Positions 1 through 5,938 of a DNA stretch of 8,776 nucleotides are shown piece after piece (the stretch's first letter is position 1; each line of letters starts with the position of its first letter). The translations under genes were made by a program, and so were the position numbers. Source of the DNA: Acidobacteriaceae bacterium (GTDB lineage Bacteria; Acidobacteriota; Terriglobia; Terriglobales; Acidobacteriaceae); the NCBI GenBank assembly GCA_003156235.1, contig PMGP01000253.1, forward strand, positions 18,002-26,777, written 5' to 3'. Under the pieces are notes generated by a model. The model was not told where the DNA came from. It was given only the letters and a program-made list of their open reading frames with translations, and did no database searches.

Positions 1-5
1 CCAAA

Positions 6-18
6 GCCCCGAAGGGGT
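6..18. other. Short GC hairpin at left edge
   Basis: CCCC (7-10) and GGGG (14-17) pair around a GAA loop, with a possible G-T wobble (6/18) extending the stem. It may be the tail of a terminator belonging to a gene left of the window, but no T-run follows, so the role is uncertain. Positions 19-143 hold no gene I can support. Confidence 0.25.
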
Positions 19-143
19 GCATGAATAGGTAATGCAGGTTTCTTGGTTATTTTGCAAGAGGCTCGCATGAGTGAGTATTTGTTATAGTCAGAAATTGGAG
101 ACTATTCTAACCGCGGTTTCAGGTCGGGTCGAGAGGGAACAGG

Positions 144-413
144 TTGAGAATCAGCGTCATCATTCCCGCTTACAATGCCGAGCCGTATATTGCCAAGGCT
201 ATCGAGAGTTGCCTGAGCCAAACCTAAGTTCCTCACGAGATCATCGTCGTTGATGACGGATCGACAGATGGCGCCGCAGAGGTTGCAGAATCATTCCTCT
301 CGCCCATTCGCGTCATCTGCCTATTGGAAAACATGGGCCTGCCGACCGCTAGAAATCGACGCGCACGGGCGATAACGGGTGGAGACCTGCGCGCCTGGGG
401 CCTTCGAAAGTAG
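144..413 (+). pseudogene. GT2 glycosyltransferase, 5'-end relic with in-frame stop
   Basis: Reading from TTG at 144, the frame encodes RISVIIPAYNAEPYIAKAI, the classic N-terminal nucleotide-binding strand of family GT2 glycosyltransferases. It continues after an in-frame TAA (225-227) with HEIIVVDDGSTD (the DDGSTD signature at 252-269) and then ENMGLPTARN, also a GT2 landmark. The TAA sits where relatives usually carry an aromatic residue after SQT, so a Tyr codon mutated to stop is a simple explanation. Homology ends around GGDLRAW, just before the expected DxD metal-binding motif, and the frame stops at 411-413. GT2 proteins are normally 250-350 residues, so only about 90 codons survive and the catalytic part is missing. 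The purine-rich GAGAGGGAACAGG ahead of the TTG could be its old ribosome binding site. Non-functional; family assignment is secure from the motifs. Confidence 0.85.
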
Positions 414-467
414 CAGCGGGGAGGGCGTGGCGAATCTCACTCCGCACATTGGCTCGCAACTGAACCG

Positions 468-489
468 CCTTTAACTCGCAGTTCAAAGG
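468..489 (+). terminator. Possible terminator-like hairpin before the GT4 gene
   Basis: CCTTTAAC (468-475) pairs with GTTCAAAGG (481-489), leaving one bulged C, around a TCGCA loop. A short TGTTT follows. It separates the GT2 relic from the promoter of the next gene and could be a leftover terminator. The T-tract is weak, so termination is only a possibility. Confidence 0.3.
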
Positions 490-506
490 TGTTTCCTCAG
501 TCAGGG

Positions 507-512
507 TATAAT
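507..512 (+). promoter_or_regulatory. -10 element (TATAAT) of the GT4 gene
   Basis: A perfect TATAAT lies 21 bases before the ATG at 534. Transcription would start near 519, giving a leader of about 15 bases that contains AAGGTGGA as the Shine-Dalgarno region. The best -35 candidate, TTCAAA at 482-487, matches TTGACA at 4 of 6 positions, but the 19-base spacing is long. The position fits a start at 534 and not the GTG at 489, which would lie upstream of the transcript. Confidence 0.5.
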
Positions 513-533
513 CCGGCAAGGTGGAACAGAATC

Positions 534-1754
534 ATGGCTCGCAAGCTCAGAGTCGCAATCGATTGTAGAATCTCCGACCCCGAACAAGGAGTCGGTATGG
601 CTGTGCAGGCTCTTGCCAAGGCACTGTCTGATTCAGACACCGAAAATCAGGAATATACATTCATTGTCCGCGAGAATATGAGGGGATGGCTTGCGCCTTA
701 TGTTTACGGTCCTTGTAAACTGGTGGAAGTGTCAGAACCGACGCACTCCGCCGCGAAGTCGGTATTTCATAAGGTAAAAGCGGCATTTGGTAAGATCGCC
801 CCACTCCGGATTGTTTGGCACAAACTGCATGGCAAAATGGCGCAGATTCCTGTTTCAGACGGCTATGTCGAATCCCATCAATTTGATCTGGTCCACTTCC
901 CAACCCAAAATGCCTTCGCGACAGAATTGCCCTCGATCTACCAGCCGCACGACCTGCAACACCTTCATTGCCCGCAGTTCTTTTCCAAGACGGATCTTGT
1001 GCATCGCGAAAGGCTGTATCGTACCTTCTGCTATCGCGCCTCCTATATCTGCGTCCAGACTGAGTGGACAAGGCAGGATGTTATCGAAAACTATCATATA
1101 CCACCCGATAAAGTCGTGGTGATCCCATGGGGTTCGGTATTCGAGGCATACAGGAGCCCTTCGCCAGAGGAAACTCGAGCGACCATTGAAAGATATCGCC
1201 TTCCGACCCGCTTCTTCTTCTACCCAGCCAGGACCTGGCCGCATAAAAACCACGAGATCATATTTCGAGCTCTCCATATTTTGAAGAATCAGAATGGCAT
1301 CGAACCGCATGTCTATTTTTGTGGATCGTCTACGGAGCCTCGATTAGTTCTTGACAAGCTTGCGCAAGACCTTGGCATATCCGAGCAGGTGCACTTTCTC
1401 GGGTTTGTGACACCCGAAGAACTGCAAGCAATTTATAGGACCGCAACGGCGATGATATTTCCAAGCAGGTTCGAGGGCTTTGGCCTTCCAATACTGGAAG
1501 CCTTTCATGCTCGGCTTCCCGTGCTTTGTTCAAACGCCACCGCATTACCCGAAGTCGCCAGCGATGGAGCGCTTTACTTCGACCCCGATTCACCTGACGA
1601 ACTATCGTGCTTGATGAAGAATATCCTAGACAAGCCGGAACTCCGGCAAGAACTAATCAGTAAGGGGACTTTGGTTCTATCGCGATATTCGTTTAAGGAC
1701 ATGGCTGCAAACTTCCAAGAGCTCTATGCTATGCTTTCTTCTTCTCACTTGTAG
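534..1754 (+). CDS. GT4-family glycosyltransferase (GT-B fold)
   Basis: A 406-residue retaining glycosyltransferase of the GT4 type, probably adding a hexose from a nucleotide sugar to a lipid-linked polysaccharide precursor at the inner face of the membrane. It opens with RKLRVAIDCRISDPEQGVG, the acceptor-domain glycine loop. A QPHDLQHLH segment (137-145) and TEWTRQDV (from 176) complete the N-terminal half. The C-terminal Rossmann domain has R233 and K238 in ARTWPHKNH, the usual donor-phosphate ligands, and the EX7E motif with E314 and E322 in FEGFGLPILEAF. The length is normal for the family. I chose ATG 534 over an in-frame GTG at 489 because of the AAGGTGGA Shine-Dalgarno sequence and the TATAAT at 507, and because homology begins right after the ATG. 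It stands alone on the strand, between two relics. Mannosyltransferases of this family look similar, but the sugar cannot be told from sequence. Confidence 0.88.
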   Translation: MARKLRVAIDCRISDPEQGVGMAVQALAKALSDSDTENQEYTFIVRENMRGWLAPYVYGPCKLVEVSEPTHSAAKSVFHKVKAAFGKIAPLRIVWHKLHGKMAQIPVSDGYVESHQFDLVHFPTQNAFATELPSIYQPHDLQHLHCPQFFSKTDLVHRERLYRTFCYRASYICVQTEWTRQDVIENYHIPPDKVVVIPWGSVFEAYRSPSPEETRATIERYRLPTRFFFYPARTWPHKNHEIIFRALHILKNQNGIEPHVYFCGSSTEPRLVLDKLAQDLGISEQVHFLGFVTPEELQAIYRTATAMIFPSRFEGFGLPILEAFHARLPVLCSNATALPEVASDGALYFDPDSPDELSCLMKNILDKPELRQELISKGTLVLSRYSFKDMAANFQELYAMLSSSHL

Positions 1755-1849
1755 TATCTTCAAATGTCTTTTACGGCGTCAAAGGACGTTGATGAACATC
1801 TTGATGCTCGCATCTTGGAGGACAAATCTTCCTGCGGAGGAATTGCTTA

Positions 1850-2109
1850 GTGACGACTACGATTCCAAGTGCAACTTCATTGCCCGACAATTGCAGGGTG
1901 CGTGAGGAGCGGATGGCTTACTTCGGAGAAGCAATTGTACTCACAAAGCACCGCGTTCAATACTTTCGTTGCGATAAATGCGGATTCATACAGAGTGAAG
2001 CACCCTACTGGCTGGAGGAAGCGAATTCTTTCGCAATCATCATGGCTCTGCAAACCTGCTGCAAGCGAGTGTCCGGGTAAGCCTTTCATGCGATATTGCA
2101 TCTAAATAA
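1850..2109 (+). pseudogene. SAM-dependent methyltransferase, 5'-end relic
   Basis: From GTG 1850, with GGAGG nine bases upstream, the frame encodes the N-terminal zinc-binding head typical of sugar C-/O-methyltransferases in polysaccharide clusters: YFGEAIVLTKHRVQYFRCDKCGF, then APYWLEEA. The second CxxC (C41, C44) is intact, but the first reads C15-R-V-R18, so one zinc ligand appears lost. The recognisable frame ends near FAI (about 2040). In the next frame GSANLLQASV (from 2044) resembles the following conserved segment, which suggests a frameshift; that frame stops at 2107-2109. Full-length relatives have 350-400 residues, so the SAM-binding domain is absent entirely. Family assignment rests on recalled motifs. 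A functional 76-residue zinc protein is unlikely given the lost cysteine. Confidence 0.7.
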
Positions 2110-2122
2110 CGGGTAAGGAGTT

Positions 2123-2206
2123 ATGGGTGCGTTGAGCGAGTCGATTATGAAGATCAGCGTCTTCATTCCCGATAACAATGCCGAGTTGTGGATCAAGTAG
2201 GCAATC
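2123..2206 (+). pseudogene. Second GT2 glycosyltransferase, 5'-end relic
   Basis: ATG 2123 follows a good Shine-Dalgarno sequence (TAAGGAG, 2114-2120) and leads into MKISVFIPDNNAELWIK, a damaged form of the GT2 opening. It stops at TAG 2198-2200. Aligned without gaps to the relic at 144, the TAG falls on a lysine codon (AAG to TAG) and A-I follows it. Positions 2153-2185 match 150-182 at 30 of 33 bases, so the two relics descend from closely related genes. Similarity ends at about 2206, where transposase sequence begins. Only about 28 codons of the original gene remain. Confidence 0.72.
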
Positions 2207-2208
2207 AG

Positions 2209-2563
2209 GAGGCGAAGAATACGTGGCTGAGTTGCCACCGGTTCCGGTGAACGAGGAGCGGCTGTGGCTAAGAGTGATCGCATTAACCTTTGGCGACGGC
2301 TGGTGCTACCAAAGAGAGTCGGAACGTGATCATTGACCAGTTTGCAGCAGCAGTTAGTAAAAAACGGCGGGCAGTTGGTAAAGCATGCAATCTACTGCGG
2401 GCTGCTGTTGGCGGAGAGTTATCTCACGCGGTGTCTGTTTGGAAGCATGCTGCAGCGAATTCTGCCTTTGCCGCTGCGCGCTGAATGGGCGCGCGAATTT
2501 GACATTGGAATAAATGCAAAGAAGATCGCGAACGGAGTCAACCTGTGGTATATTGATTTGTAG
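2209..2563 (+). mobile_element. IS1380-type transposase remnant (3' end only)
   Basis: Three successive frames together read as the C-terminus of an IS1380-like DDE transposase. Frame 1 from 2209 gives EAKNTWLSCHRFR. Frame 3 from 2250 gives NEERLWLRVIA. Frame 2 from 2285 gives NLWRRLVLPKRVGT, a TGA at 2327-2329, then SLTSLQQQLVKNGG and LLLAESYLTRCLFGSMLQRI. The family normally has NLG before the NLWRR-like segment and a Trp where the TGA lies (TGG to TGA). So it carries at least two frameshifts and one stop. The transposase N-terminus, catalytic residues and left end are missing. The frame runs on to 2563, past the expected protein end near 2485. I could not find terminal inverted repeats or a target duplication. 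Family assignment is from remembered motifs, not a search. Confidence 0.72.
2546..2554 (+). promoter_or_regulatory. Possible extended -10 promoter for the GT32-like gene
   Basis: TGG followed by TATATT (2549-2554) fits an extended -10 (TGnTATAAT, 5 of 6 in the hexamer). The start site would fall near 2561, about 45 bases before ATG 2607. No convincing -35 is visible, which is tolerated with an extended -10. Confidence 0.35.
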
Positions 2564-2606
2564 CCGAGAGGCAAAATGATAATTTCCGTTTAATGCTGAG
2601 ACGGTA

Positions 2607-3476
2607 ATGCGAAGAGAGCAACTGCGCCCAATTCGAGAAAGAGGCCCCATAGGGCGTTTTCAATCTTTCTGGTTTGGTGATATTCTTCCACCTTGTCAGA
2701 AGCTGTGCTTGAAATCATTTATCGATTATGGCCACGAATACGATCTTTATTGCTATGGCTCCCCTGCCGTGCCTGTGGGAGTTCGGGTGTTGGACGCAAA
2801 TGAGATTCTCCCCCGCAGCGAAGTCTTTTTTTACAAGCGCGGTTTTGGAAGAGGTAGTGTATCTAGTTTTGCCAACCTATTCCGCTATCGTCTTCTTATG
2901 CTGCGCGGTGGCTGGTGGGTCGATACCGATGTCGTCTGCCTCTCATCGCAGATTCCCGAAGGTGAAATCTTTCTCGAGCGGCAGAGCGAAGATTTATTAA
3001 GCTGCGGAGTCATCAAATTTCCCATAGGCCATCCGTTCGTCAAAGCACTTTATGAGAAGTGCGTCGAGGCAGGCAAGGACCTTACATGGGGTCAGACCAG
3101 TCCCCAACTTATCTCTGCTGTGGCAAGAGAGATGGGTCTGTGGGATCAAGCTGGATTGCGAGAGTGCGCATACCCAATCCACTTTTCAGAAGCCCTTTTG
3201 CTGGTAACAAAATCTGGCCGCTCCGCCGCCTATGAGAAGACAAGGTCGGCCCCTTTTGTTCATCTGTGGAATGAGATATTCCGGCACAGAGGTTCTGTGG
3301 CGCTTCATTATCCTCCAAACGGGTCGTTTCTTGCCGACCTCTACATAAAACATGGGGTTCGACGCCGTTTTATGGCTTTGATCGGCCCTTATAAAATTAA
3401 CAAATGGAATAAAGAGGCTCGCACTTTCGCTGGAAAACTGCTGAAACCATTGATCTCGATCGCAAGAATTAGATAG
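2607..3476 (+). CDS. GT32-like glycosyltransferase with DXD motif
   Basis: A 289-residue protein with the layout of the sugar-binding DXD glycosyltransferases (Gly_transf_sug / alpha-1,4-glycosyltransferase group). It begins with FQSFWFGDILPP (18-29) and KSFIDYGHEYDLYCY, the usual first nucleotide-binding strand. Then comes FANLFRYRLLMLRGGWWVDTDVVCL, where D106-T-D108 is the metal/nucleotide-sugar DXD motif. WGQTSPQLI (161-169) and FVHLWNEIFR (217-226) match the C-terminal conserved blocks. It probably transfers a hexose or hexosamine onto a surface glycan in the cytoplasm. All key motifs are intact and the length is normal. ATG 2607 is the only plausible Met, since homology starts about 17 residues in, but its Shine-Dalgarno sequence is poor (GAGACGGT). 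It stands alone, preceded by IS debris and followed by a 440-base gap. The donor sugar cannot be predicted. Confidence 0.82.
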   Translation: MRREQLRPIRERGPIGRFQSFWFGDILPPCQKLCLKSFIDYGHEYDLYCYGSPAVPVGVRVLDANEILPRSEVFFYKRGFGRGSVSSFANLFRYRLLMLRGGWWVDTDVVCLSSQIPEGEIFLERQSEDLLSCGVIKFPIGHPFVKALYEKCVEAGKDLTWGQTSPQLISAVAREMGLWDQAGLRECAYPIHFSEALLLVTKSGRSAAYEKTRSAPFVHLWNEIFRHRGSVALHYPPNGSFLADLYIKHGVRRRFMALIGPYKINKWNKEARTFAGKLLKPLISIARIR

Positions 3477-3519
3477 TAGTTGGCTTTTAGGGGTGTGTAG
3501 TTCATCTCTTGAGTTAACT

Positions 3520-3534
3520 GGAAACGGGGTTTCC
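3520..3534. other. Perfect small inverted repeat after the GT32-like gene
   Basis: GGAAAC and GTTTCC flank a GGG loop, 44 bases after the stop codon at 3476. It could be a transcription end structure, but there is no T-run after it. The rest of 3477-3656 shows nothing that I can identify. Confidence 0.3.
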
Positions 3535-3656
3535 GAATCCAGGCAAACCCAAAATAATAATTCGGAGAATCTCATACTAAGGTTACAGTGGGCGCGGATT
3601 TGGTGGCCGCTGTTTGCCTAAAGACATGGCTGCCATTATCGCTACTGCACCGCTAG

Positions 3657-3905
3657 GCGGAGCACTATTACTTGAGTCCGTTCTCGCGTTTAATCAGTCA
3701 GTTCGTGCATCCGCTGGCATTCTACCGCAATATTCTGACAGTACAAATGCGAAAAACCCATAATTTCTTGTCTTACAACGGCTTCATCGACAACAAGAGA
3801 GTGTATCGTGGTTTGAGTTTTGCATTATCACGGCCGCAAATGTTACGGCTATGCAACCTTCTCGCGCATATGCGACACTCTAATGAGAGCACGGTAGAAG
3901 GAGCA
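3657..3905 (+). pseudogene. Unidentified coding-like stretch, possibly another 5'-end relic
   Basis: From TTG 3672, with GGAG about nine bases upstream, the frame stays open to 3956 and has protein-like composition: HPLAFYRNILTVQMRKTHNF, then YNGFIDNKRVYRGL and RPQMLRLCNLLAHMR. I do not recognise a family. The segment resembles the lead-in of TylF-like methyltransferases, in which a leucine-rich helix precedes the SAM site, but that is a weak guess. If so, the part with the SAM site is missing. The open frame runs 41 bases into the next gene in a different frame, so the last ~17 residues are probably out-of-frame readthrough. It could also be a chance open frame. I place it here because the gap is otherwise unexplained and the neighbouring gaps hold 5'-end relics. 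Confidence 0.3.
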
Positions 3906-3915
3906 TTTTCCACGG

Positions 3916-4854
3916 ATGGGCGCCACAATAGGCTTTATTATCGTCTCGCACGATAAGCCCGCACAGCTTCTCAGGCTCACGCGGCGCTTGAAGAAACTGT
4001 ACGACAACCCGCCCATCGTCTGCCATCATGATTTCGGCCAATGCTCGCTAGAAGGATTCGACTTTCCCAGCGAAGTTACCTTCGTTCGTCCGCATATCGA
4101 TACCAAATGGGGCGAGATGTCGTTTGCCCTTGCGTTTTTCGCCGGCCTGCGCGCAATGTACCAGCGCATAGACAGTCCGGATTGGTTCGTTTTTATGAGT
4201 GGAACCGACTATCCGGTGCGGCCTGCCCATGCGGTGCTCGACCAACTGGTCCAGGGCGGTTTCGACGCCTACATGGATTATCGCCTGGTGAAGTATCCTT
4301 GGACTCCCGATCCATGCGTACAGTACGCGCCGCACGCCTTCAACAGCGCCGGTTGGGTGCCCCTCGCGTACGACCGCTATATCGCTGTCCAGCTCTGGCT
4401 CCCGTGGTATTCCTGGACTCGACGAAAGCCGATCAAGATTCCCGTGGGGAAAATTCGGTCGAAATTGCTCGTCGGCCCGTTTAATCCATTTTCGGAGACC
4501 CTGAAATGTTATGGTGGATCGACGTGGTTCACCGGCAATCGCAAGGTTGCGGAGCGGCTATTGGCGCGGAACGCTGAAAATCGAAAAGTCCTTGCCCATT
4601 ACTCCAGGAGATTCATTCCTGATGAAAGCCTCTGGCACACGATACTGTGCAATCAGCCGGATTTGAAAATTTCAAAAGACAGCTTGCGTTATATCGACTG
4701 GAGCCTGAGCGGGCACCATCCGAAAACGTTAGGAATGGAAGATATTCCGGGCATTCTAGCATCGGGAGCGCATTTCGCCAGAAAGTTCGATCTGGCAATG
4801 GGCGCCGAAGTCTTCGATGCCATCGATGCCGCCGTGGATTTCGCGAGTCGCTGA
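3916..4854 (+). CDS. GT14 / Core-2 I-branching-like beta-glycosyltransferase
   Basis: A 312-residue protein of the Core-2/I-branching family (GT14), whose eukaryotic members add beta-1,6-GlcNAc or xylose. Bacterial versions occur in exopolysaccharide clusters. The GT-A core starts with IGFIIVSHDKPAQLLRL. KWGEMSF (64-70) and WFVFMSGTDYPVRP (90-103) match the family's conserved lead-in and its SGxDYP motif. YGGSTWFT (199-206) and FIPDESLWHTIL (233-244) follow, with E237 in the position of the catalytic base. RYIDW (258-262) closes the domain. There is no signal peptide or membrane helix, so it should act in the cytoplasm, unlike the Golgi enzymes. AGAAGGAG (3896-3903) is 12 bases from the ATG, rather far, but no nearer start exists. 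It ends at TGA 4852-4854, convergent with the next gene. The linkage and sugar are not predictable. Confidence 0.85.
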   Translation: MGATIGFIIVSHDKPAQLLRLTRRLKKLYDNPPIVCHHDFGQCSLEGFDFPSEVTFVRPHIDTKWGEMSFALAFFAGLRAMYQRIDSPDWFVFMSGTDYPVRPAHAVLDQLVQGGFDAYMDYRLVKYPWTPDPCVQYAPHAFNSAGWVPLAYDRYIAVQLWLPWYSWTRRKPIKIPVGKIRSKLLVGPFNPFSETLKCYGGSTWFTGNRKVAERLLARNAENRKVLAHYSRRFIPDESLWHTILCNQPDLKISKDSLRYIDWSLSGHHPKTLGMEDIPGILASGAHFARKFDLAMGAEVFDAIDAAVDFASR

Positions 4855-4873
4855 GCCAATTGCGGACAATGGC
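4855..4873. terminator. Hairpin between convergent genes, possible two-way terminator
   Basis: GCCA-A-TTG and CAATGGC form a 7-bp stem with one bulged A and a CGGA tetraloop. It begins on the base after the GT14-like stop and ends six bases before the stop of the opposite gene. The position is right for a shared terminator, but there is no T-run on either side. Confidence 0.4.
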
Positions 4874-4879
4874 TATAGG

Positions 4880-5872
4880 TTAGTGACAAACAGTAATCAT
4901 ATCGCTGGCTCCGAGCTTTTCTGCAATGGTGAAGAGTGTGTCGTGGAGCGGTCGATAGGTGCTGAAGACGAACTTCTTTTTGAAGCGCTTCGCTGCTGGG
5001 TCAAGGGTCCAATCGGAGACGAGGGTTGCGTCGAGAATGGCTCGGGACTCCGGGCTTGAGACGGGCAGGATGGGGATGTAGGCGCCGGGGAAGTAGGGCA
5101 TGTTTGCCCTGAAAAGCTTGCTGGCGGCGGTTCGGTAAATCTCGATGTTGGGGTTAAGTATCTTCGTGAAGCTGGGAAGAGCCGAGGATGTCTCTATGAC
5201 GCATCTGCAGCGGGACAGAAGGACGCAATCGAGTAAGGCACGGTCGGTCTTTTCTTTGCGTGGGGTGGTTTGATTGAGGGCTTTATGGAAGCCGACTTCT
5301 CCAAGATTGATTACTGGGAGGGTGACGGCGGCGCGAAGCTTGTTGACGAAGGAAAACTCATCGGTGGCTGCGAAGATTACGTCAAATGGGGGGGCGGTAG
5401 CTAGAAACTCGCGCACAAGGGTGAGGAAGTCCTCTTGAGAAATGGGGTTGCTGTCATCGAGCGAAGTTAACTTGTCGTTGCCGCGGTAGTGAAGGCCGAG
5501 GACGAGGCCCGGGGGGAAGAGCTGGTCGGCTGACTGCTGAATGCGTTCTGGAACTTTGAAGTAAGCGTGCCAAATCCGGCTGAGTTGTTCCCAGTCATTG
5601 CCGAGGATTTTGGCATGACGGCGACGAATCTCGTTGAGGGAGATACGACGAAATGGTGCCTGTGGAGGCGTATATGCAATTTCGAGTACGCCGGGAATGG
5701 TGATGAAGTCTGGTGGCGCGCCATAATGGGTCGAACGGATTTCCCAGGCAGGAAAGATGCCCCTTTCGTAGAGGTAGGGAAGTATGTGAAAAGTGTGATA
5801 GAAAACGTTACCGAAGAGACCTTCGCGCAGGTCGGTGGGTCGGGAAAAAACACAGAGTGGGAGCTTCTTCAT
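4880..5872 (-). CDS. NodZ/fucosyltransferase-like glycosyltransferase
   Basis: A 330-residue protein resembling the alpha-fucosyltransferase superfamily (NodZ, FUT8, O-FucT; GT-B fold, GDP-fucose donor). The N-terminus has REGLFGNVFYHTFHILPYL, a G-N loop like that of this group. GLHYRGNDK (126-134) matches the H-x-R-x-x-D motif, with R130 as the likely GDP-binding/catalytic arginine. FAATDEFSFV (167-176) and DCVLLSRCRCVIETSSALPSF (215-235) match the later donor-binding blocks. I chose the ATG at 5872 because AGGAGG lies five bases upstream; an in-frame start at 5911 would add 13 residues with no such signal. It lies 66 bases after the neighbouring glycosyltransferase-like gene on the same strand, so co-transcription is likely. 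Transfer of fucose or a related deoxyhexose onto a surface glycan is the best guess; donor specificity is inferred from the family only. Confidence 0.62.
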   Translation of the reverse strand: MKKLPLCVFSRPTDLREGLFGNVFYHTFHILPYLYERGIFPAWEIRSTHYGAPPDFITIPGVLEIAYTPPQAPFRRISLNEIRRRHAKILGNDWEQLSRIWHAYFKVPERIQQSADQLFPPGLVLGLHYRGNDKLTSLDDSNPISQEDFLTLVREFLATAPPFDVIFAATDEFSFVNKLRAAVTLPVINLGEVGFHKALNQTTPRKEKTDRALLDCVLLSRCRCVIETSSALPSFTKILNPNIEIYRTAASKLFRANMPYFPGAYIPILPVSSPESRAILDATLVSDWTLDPAAKRFKKKFVFSTYRPLHDTLFTIAEKLGASDMITVCH

Positions 5873-5938
5873 GCTGTCCTCCTGATTGGCGCTCTTTGCG
5901 ATTCGATGCAAACGGTTCCTGAGATCGATTCGGGGCTA

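Noticed and set aside
71..253. 60-codon open frame at the left end
   Set aside because: It is in a different frame from the GT2 motifs and overlaps them; its protein is low in recognisable content, so it is a shadow of the relic.
489..533. GTG 489 as start of the GT4 gene
   Set aside because: The extension has no homology and lies over the TATAAT; ATG 534 has the better ribosome binding site.
661..1310. Long open frames opposite the GT4 gene (minus strand)
   Set aside because: They lie fully inside a well-supported gene and show no family motifs.
2476..2494. GCGCGC inverted repeat near the transposase end as an IS terminus
   Set aside because: Self-complementary short GC run in a GC-rich genome, with no matching left end.
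2499..2504. Perfect TTGACA as a -35 box
   Set aside because: No acceptable -10 lies 16-18 bases downstream, so it is probably chance.
3879..3884. TCTAAT as a promoter for the GT14-like gene
   Set aside because: No -35 partner at proper spacing and the hexamer is common by chance; left unannotated.
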